The position numbers and the translations under genes were made by a program. From NCBI RefSeq assembly GCF_035083965.1, contig NC_089732.1:12477424-12541423 (forward strand): 64,000 nucleotides of DNA. Direction: 5' to 3'. Below the pieces are notes generated by a model. The model had not been told where the DNA came from and searched no databases. It saw only the letters and a program-made list of their open reading frames with translations. Shown one piece after another: positions 59,201-64,000 of this stretch. The DNA comes from Branchiostoma lanceolatum (taxonomy: Eukaryota; Chordata; Leptocardii; Amphioxiformes; Branchiostomatidae). Numbering within the stretch: position 1 is the stretch's first letter; each line of letters opens with the position of its first letter.

Positions 59201-62200
59201 ATAGGCTTGTTGGACGGATTGCAGCGCTATTTTCTCTTCATCTAAATGAGGCCCGTGAAGTTCAAAAAGTGATTAGGACACATTGGGACATAGAATACCT
59301 AATGCAAGTGCCAAATTGTACGGGCCGGATTTAATAAACGAGCCACGGGGGGTCTAACCCTTCAAGAAAGGGTGGGAAAGGGGTACATATAAAGGCTTGC
59401 TGGACGGATTGCAGCGCTATTTGCTGTCAATCTAAATGTTGCTCGTGAACTTGAAACAGTGATTAGGACACTCTGGGACATAGAGTACCTAATGCAAGTG
59501 CCAAATTGTACGGGCCGGATTAAATAAACGAGCCACGGGGGGTCTAACCCTTCAAGAGCGGGTAGGAAAGGGGTACATTTAAAGGCTTGCTCAACGGATT
59601 GCAGCGCTATTTGCTGTCAATCTAAATGTTGCTCGTGAACTTGAAACAGACACCTGAATGGCTAATCAACGACAACATTAAAGGTGTCACAAGAGCCTAC
59701 CGAAAAAAACAACTGCTTTTTATGGGATATTCGTGTGGTATTGAAGAGAATGAAGAGAACCTAGAGAGTGTGAAAGAAATAGAAGATGTGGAATGGGGGG
59801 TCTGGGGTTATGCCTTCAAACTAAATGAGACAGGCTTATCAGAAACTATGATAAAGGGTGTGATACTAAAAGCAAAAAACATATTGGATTCAGGAATGAT
59901 TAGAAAGGGTTTCAATGATCCAAAAGAAAGAATTGTGAATAGCGAATCGTCTTCTAAGTATCCACACTGTGTGAAGCCAATGAAAAGTGGGGGGTTTAAG
60001 TGTGATTGCCAGGGATATAAAGCCAGTACAATCTGTGCACATACCCTGGTCACAGCCTGTGACTGCAATGATTTAGTAGTGTATGTAGATTACATAGTTA
60101 GCAAATGTATAAGACCAAACCTAACACCCTTGTGTGCAGGTAAAGCTTCAAACCCAGGTAGAAAAAAGCCCATAAGTAGAAAAAGGAAAAGAAACTCCCC
60201 CACCAGAGCTATAGTACCCCTTAAAAAAAGATCAACTCAAAATTCAATATCTCCAAAGCCATGGTTATCGAGTAATGCGGAATGGTACTTGATAAACTAC
60301 AAAACCTGTAGGGCTGTACTATGCGCAGGGTGCAGAGAGGAGTACAAGACTAAAAAACCACCACCAAATGATGTGCTTCTACGACACTGGGAAAGTGACT
60401 TCAAAAAGGGAACGAGGGATGTGGCGTTAGAAAGCCATAGGTATTATCATGTTGATTTTAGATGTTTAAGGCGCAGGCATCCAACCTTCGACCCTATCCA
60501 AAAGACTTTTGTAATTGGTCCTCGAGTTAGTAGTGAACAGGTGGAACATGTAGAACAAGTCTTGGGTCACCGTATAACATAATCTCATTATGTTATGTGG
60601 TGACCCACGACTTGTTCTACATTTCCAACCTGTTGGATGGATGCCATCTTGACGTTTTTATAATATCAGTGACGTATTATATGTGCCTATTTTTATATAA
60701 AAAAATTTACTTGTGTAATGTATGTAATTGAACAATCAAGGGAAATGAAAACTACATGTATTTCAAAAATCATTTGTCAAATTAATATTAAAATCTTAAT
60801 TGTTGATAATAGAAATGCAAATGATGTAAATATTATATTATAATATTGATATTATATTTGTCAAAATATGACAATGATAACTTATGCAATACACTTGATA
60901 TCAAATGAATGATCATTATGTATGAACATTTATGTGTTTGTGGTTATATTTCATCCTGTGCATCTTTTACTGTTGGGTGGCATGTACTAGTACAGAAGAA
61001 GAGAAATTTGACATTAAAAGAGAGAGAATATACTGATGTTGTGGTTACATTTTATCCTGTGCATCTTTTTACTGTTGTGTGGCATGTACTAGTACAGAAG
61101 AAGAGAAAATATACTGATGTATACTGACTTTTTTTCCGACACCGTAAGTTAACCTTTGGAAGAAGATTTATGAATGGTTAGATTTTTAATGAACGCAAAT
61201 TTAGTTGATATTTAGTTTATTTGAATTGAATAAATACTTGTTCAAACCTTACCACCGTATAATGTCACGGACTACGTAGCTATGTACCCTCTTTATAGCG
61301 TCCTAGGTACAGTAACTTCCAAGAGTACAGAAGACACTGTTGTAATCGACGAAGATTGTTGAAGCGACATGGAAGCTACAAGTCCCGCCAACTATCGTTC
61401 AATCCTGGCCATGATATCCACATCTTGTTTCCAATATCCAATCCCTTGTATTTCGTCGAATATGATCATAAAAATCCTCCGGTTACTAGCTGTATCGCGA
61501 CATTAAAATTCCTACAACAGTTCGCACAAACATTGCTAATTTATCATCCAGAAAAAACTTTCCCACGGCAAGTTGTGTCTGCTTTTGTAAAAACAGCACG
61601 TTGATCACGCCCTCAACACAGAACAGAGACGGCCGCCGTCCATCATTATATTAGTAACCGCCAATCCATAGCAACCGACTGCTATCCTGGCTCTTTTGAT
61701 GGGCGTGACTTTATCATATTTAGATGGTCGGGCTAGGCTTGAATCACGCGTGTCAAGGTCAGGAGGTAAACAAAAACCGTCCGAAACTAGCCGCTTGCCT
61801 CTGTTTATACAGTATACTGAGCGTTCCGGCAGCGCTGCCATGGCAGGCCAGAAGAAACAGCTCTATGCAAAGCCATGTGAAACTTCCCGCGGAGTGCTGA
61901 CCTGAGAAAAAAAACGTGGGTCACGTGAAAAATGGAGGAGCTTCATTGGTCCGCTGGTCTTCGAGGTCATCTTCGCAGCTTGATTTGGATCAGATAATGA
62001 GCAAGCCGTTACAGATGCGTGCGTGCGTTAATATGCTTTTTGGCGAGTAGGCTATTCCAACCGCCGATACAGTCCTAATAACGGAGTCCTGCTCTGTGGG
62101 CGGGCGGGTCACTGTTTGAATTGAAGTAATGTCGCCTCCCGCGCATATGAACGGGTAGCGACCCCGATTACTTGCCTAATAATAATAATACATAAACAAG

Positions 62201-63776
62201 AGGCTCTGACAAAACTCACCGACACCATATGTGTTACCTTGGTGTTACTAACGAGTTGCCGTAACTCGATACCATACTAGCAAGTACCTAAAGTTTGCGT
62301 TCAGTGTGGATCCCGTATGTACGGATTTGGGTGTTCGTGTGTTTGGGCAAGGAGATTATCGTGGAGGTTATCGTGGATATCGCGGTAACACCGTATGTCC
62401 ATGATCTTGGCATGATAATCTGTTATATATATTTGTCAAGATTCGCTCCCACCCCCAAATAAACAAATACCTGGAGCGCCATTATTGACATAAAGTATCG
62501 CTGCATTCCCCGGCGGTACCCGCCGGGGGCATTTGCATGTATTGTATCCAATGAGCGCGCTTGACGCCATGACATGCGGTGACACGTCAGACTGCTTGCA
62601 CTTTCTTTAATATCTGTCAGGGGGCGCAACCACACGCAGAAATAGTCGGACAGCTTTTTCCGCCCCGATTTCGGACCGGACAGCTAATTCCGCCGATCGG
62701 ACCGGACAGCTAATTCCAACAACCCCAGCACCCCTCCCTACTCTAAGGACGCTATAAATAGTATCCGACTGCTCTATCCATTATAATAGGAATCCCTGCG
62801 GATGTACTAGCAATGATGAAAGACGCGGAGTTCCCCCTAGAGGTCACAGTGTCCGGTAACACCTTCACCAGCAAGGGCACGATGCTGGGCAAGACCGCGG
62901 AGAACACCTTCACACTCGGACAGGAGTGCGAGGAGACCGATCCCACTGGCAACAAGAGGAAGGTCAGTACACTGGACGGTCAGGTTGTTCTTTAGGCCCC
63001 CATACCACTAGACGGCGATCGCGCCGCGCTCTTGCTGCGACCTCAACTTGAATTTGTGTAACCCTTGACTTCATAATTGGACTATATCATGCAACATGTA
63101 CAGATATGACTAAAAAGACAAGCAAACAGACAAAGGTTAAAAGATTCGTATTTTGTAGATAAAATTCGTTGAGTGCTGTGTCAATTCGATCGGCCCCAGC
63201 GACGCCGCCAGCGTGCCGCTGGTCCAGTGAGAGGGGGCTTTAGTAAGTGATGTGTCACGTGAACTGTGTGGTCTTTGACTCCCAGGTCACGTGGCTACTC
63301 ATTTTGAGCTGAAGAAAGATGGCGGATGTTGTCTGAAAGCTTATCACCAAAAAACGTGGTGTGAAGAACCTCTCTCAGTTTCAGTCACTGAAAACTAGAA
63401 GTCTAGACAAGCGAGATTCTATCCAGCAAAAAGATCTTGAACTTAAACATAGGGACCACAATGCATCATGCCTGCACATGCGCACTTGGCACTGCGATAT
63501 TACTTCAGGTTATTCTAGGAACGTCACAAGCTGGCGAGTCATTCGCGCTGACTGGCAAGAAGGAAATCTATTCTGAGAACCGACATCATATTACCTCCAT
63601 GCCTCTAGTATTTGGTTTAATTGTCTCTTCTTTCTTGTTTACTTTTTCTTCTCACTATACAGGTGACCTACACCATGGAAGGAGACACCCTGGTATCCGT
63701 GCACCCGAACCATGACGGCAAGGGACTGGTGGTTCGTCAGACCCGCAAATGGCTGGACGACAAGACCATCCGTACG
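56260..63776 (+). CDS. FABP-like intracellular lipid-binding protein G11 (exon 4 beyond window)
   Basis: Exons 56260-56344, 62790-62962 and 63663-63776 encode the first 124 aa. The fourth exon must lie past 64000. It starts MPFDLAKGTGTWKGSKRSDN. Exon 2 has IPADVLAMMKDAEFPLEVT, VSGNTFTSKGTMLGKTAENT and FTLGQECEETDPTG. Exon 3 has VTYTMEGDTLVSVHP and RQTRKWLDDKTIRT with the Arg106 equivalent. The frame is fully open, unlike the twin G10. Intron 1 is 6445 bp because a 5590-bp DNA transposon has inserted 54 bp before the exon 2 acceptor side. Exon 2's acceptor (ATAATAG) and donor (GTCAGT) look usable. The promoter carries CArG and TATA boxes shared with G10. Confidence 0.92.
57136..57425 (+). repeat. 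Left terminal inverted repeat of the transposon
   Basis: Inverse of 62436-62725. It contains three GCTGTCCG motifs (57151, 57178 and 57208) near the tip, suitable as repeated transposase-binding sites, and a CCCCGGCGGGTACCGCCGGGG palindrome-like core. Confidence 0.95.
57606..57759. mobile_element. 154-bp MITE-like insert within the transposon
   Basis: Inverted ends TGTCGCACCGAGTCTTGGTC and GACCAAGACTCGGTGCGACA (23 bp in full) interrupt one of the element's own repeat units. No clear target duplication. Confidence 0.6.
58020..59650 (+). repeat. 190-bp satellite array inside the transposon
   Basis: The marker ATTGCAGCGCTATTTGCT recurs at 58071, 58261, 58451, 58650, 58839, 59029, 59218, 59408 and 59598 (spacings 189-199 bp). 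Each unit also has GGCTTGCTCAACGG, ATGTTGCTCGTGAACTTG, GGACATAGAGTACCTAATGC and GGGGTCTAACCCTTCAAGA. Mosaic sharing of variants between non-adjacent units suggests unequal exchange. A diverged further unit starts near 57490. Confidence 0.95.
59626..60582 (+). CDS. SWIM zinc-finger protein of the transposon, 318 aa
   Basis: A single uninterrupted frame. SWIM signature C126-x-C128-x8-C137-x-H139 (FKCDCQGYKASTICAH). A basic stretch (RKKPISRKRKRN, about 179-190) is likely a nuclear signal. A second cysteine/histidine module follows: C233-x2-C236 with H275, C280 and H285 (VLCAGCREEY; HVDFRCLRRRH). SWIM domains close MULE transposases after the DDE core, but no DDE core precedes this ORF. The first eight codons (MLLVNLKQ) are the last satellite unit, in which this start codon is normally followed by TGA after eight codons. 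The true exon could instead begin at CAG|ACACCTGAATGG if upstream splicing occurs. Likely a transposase C-terminal remnant or a separate DNA-binding accessory protein. Confidence 0.75.
   Translation: MLLVNLKQTPEWLINDNIKGVTRAYRKKQLLFMGYSCGIEENEENLESVKEIEDVEWGVWGYAFKLNETGLSETMIKGVILKAKNILDSGMIRKGFNDPKERIVNSESSSKYPHCVKPMKSGGFKCDCQGYKASTICAHTLVTACDCNDLVVYVDYIVSKCIRPNLTPLCAGKASNPGRKKPISRKRKRNSPTRAIVPLKKRSTQNSISPKPWLSSNAEWYLINYKTCRAVLCAGCREEYKTKKPPPNDVLLRHWESDFKKGTRDVALESHRYYHVDFRCLRRRHPTFDPIQKTFVIGPRVSSEQVEHVEQVLGHRIT
60548..60622. repeat. 75-bp hairpin across the SWIM ORF stop codon
   Basis: ATGTAGAACAAGTC.TGGGTCACC..ATAACATAAT is followed after CTC by the near-perfect complement. The stop TAA (60580-60582) lies in the left arm's upper part. 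It could mark transcript ends or a hairpin-mediated rearrangement. Confidence 0.85.
60930..61130 (+). repeat. ~110-bp tandem duplication inside the transposon
   Basis: GTGGTTA.ATTT.ATCCTGTGCATCTTTT and GTGGCATGTACTAGTACAGA occur twice in order. Confidence 0.85.
61140..62435. other. Right interior of the transposon, no assured gene
   Basis: 61400-61520 repeats the left interior (GATATCCACATCTTGTTTC, GGTTACTAG.TGTATCGC) in direct orientation. 61600-61910 is less AT-rich, with a short frame starting in a good context (GCCATGGCAGG at about 61840) that ends after 21 codons. It might be captured host promoter/5' exon DNA but nothing proves it. Confidence 0.4.
62436..62725 (-). repeat. Right terminal inverted repeat of the transposon
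   Basis: Inverse of 57136-57425 over 290 bp, ending CCAACAACCC directly before the target duplication. Confidence 0.95.
62991..63244. mobile_element. MITE, TTAA-type family copy (G11 intron 2)
   Basis: TTTAG flanks both ends of GGCCCCCATACCACTAGACG...CTGGTCCAGTGAGAGGGGGC. The interior matches 40990-41242 and the G10 copy at 52470. It begins 29 bp after the exon 2 donor. Confidence 0.75.
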
Positions 63777-64000
63777 GTAAGACAAGAACAATTTTGTTAA
63801 GGTTTTAGTTAAGTGAAACTTTATATTAATGTACGATAAATCAATTATTTCGGTATGGTTCCCTTGACTTGCTCTTTGCAATAACCGACCGGTAGCTGCA
63901 ACATGATCGTTGACTCTGATGAATGAAGGAATTAATGACTGAATGAATGAATTAAGATTTTTATCATAGACAAATGCCCACTTGGTAAAGTACTAAGACA

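Larger units (their letters stand above)
57136..62725 (+). mobile_element. 5590-bp DNA transposon, MULE-like, in G11 intron 1
   Basis: Terminal inverted repeats of 290 bp (57136-57425 and 62436-62725) begin GGGTTGTTGGAATTAGCTGT and are almost identical. The target duplication CAGCACCCCT is exact at 57126-57135 and 62726-62735. G10 intron 1 shows the unoccupied site (ATCAACACCCCTCCCTACT, about 51344-51362). Long TIRs, a 9-10 bp target duplication and a SWIM-domain ORF are hallmarks of Mutator-like elements. I see no DDE catalytic domain, so this copy may be non-autonomous. A second inverted stretch (57430-57500 against 62080-62155) extends the ends with extra DNA (~275 bp) on the right side. 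Confidence 0.9.

Overview
The window looks like cephalochordate (amphioxus, Branchiostoma-type) genomic DNA. The reasons are four-exon animal genes with canonical GT-AG introns, many tRNA-derived SINEs, LINE tails, MITEs and a Penelope-like repeat family, with no bacterial features. The species is inferred, not proven.

The core is a head-to-tail array of eleven fatty-acid-binding-protein (FABP / intracellular lipid-binding protein, iLBP) genes, all on the + strand, from 12041 to the right edge. I name them G1-G11. Every gene has the classical FABP layout: exon 1 of about 85 nt ending in phase 1, exon 2 of 167-173 nt, exon 3 of 114 nt and exon 4 of 51-54 nt. Proteins are 138-141 aa. G8 and G10 carry frame-disrupting changes. 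G11 lacks exon 4 because the window ends. Clear duplication pairs are G5/G6 and G10/G11. G8-G11 form one similarity group and G2/G4 another. All ten visible exon 4s lack the FABP Arg-x-Tyr ligand-carboxylate motif and carry an invariant Glu-Gly-Trp/Phe instead, so the ligand or ligand mode has probably changed.

Layout: 1-8386 is repeat-rich without a supported gene. It holds a LINE 3' part, a 175-bp satellite, a SINE and Penelope-like fragments. 8387-8773 (-) is a candidate first coding exon of a secreted or receptor protein. 8774-12040 is intergenic and leads to G1. Genes then follow at 12.0-15.1 (G1), 16.6-18.8 (G2), 20.4-22.6 (G3), 24.8-27.0 (G4), 28.3-30.6 (G5), 31.6-35.1 (G6), 37.0-39.6 (G7), 42.9-44.8 (G8, broken), 46.0-49.2 (G9), 51.1-54.8 (G10, frameshifted) and 56.3-63.8 kb (G11).

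The introns and spacers are a graveyard of mobile DNA. The clearest element is a 5590-bp DNA transposon at 57136-62725 inside G11 intron 1. It has 290-bp terminal inverted repeats and an exact 10-bp target duplication, and it carries a 318-aa SWIM zinc-finger ORF plus a 190-bp satellite array. The paralogous G10 intron shows the empty site. Penelope-like fragments carry a hammerhead-ribozyme-like fold whose helices covary between copies. Exact SRF-type CArG boxes recur upstream of several genes, hinting at shared regulation of the cluster.
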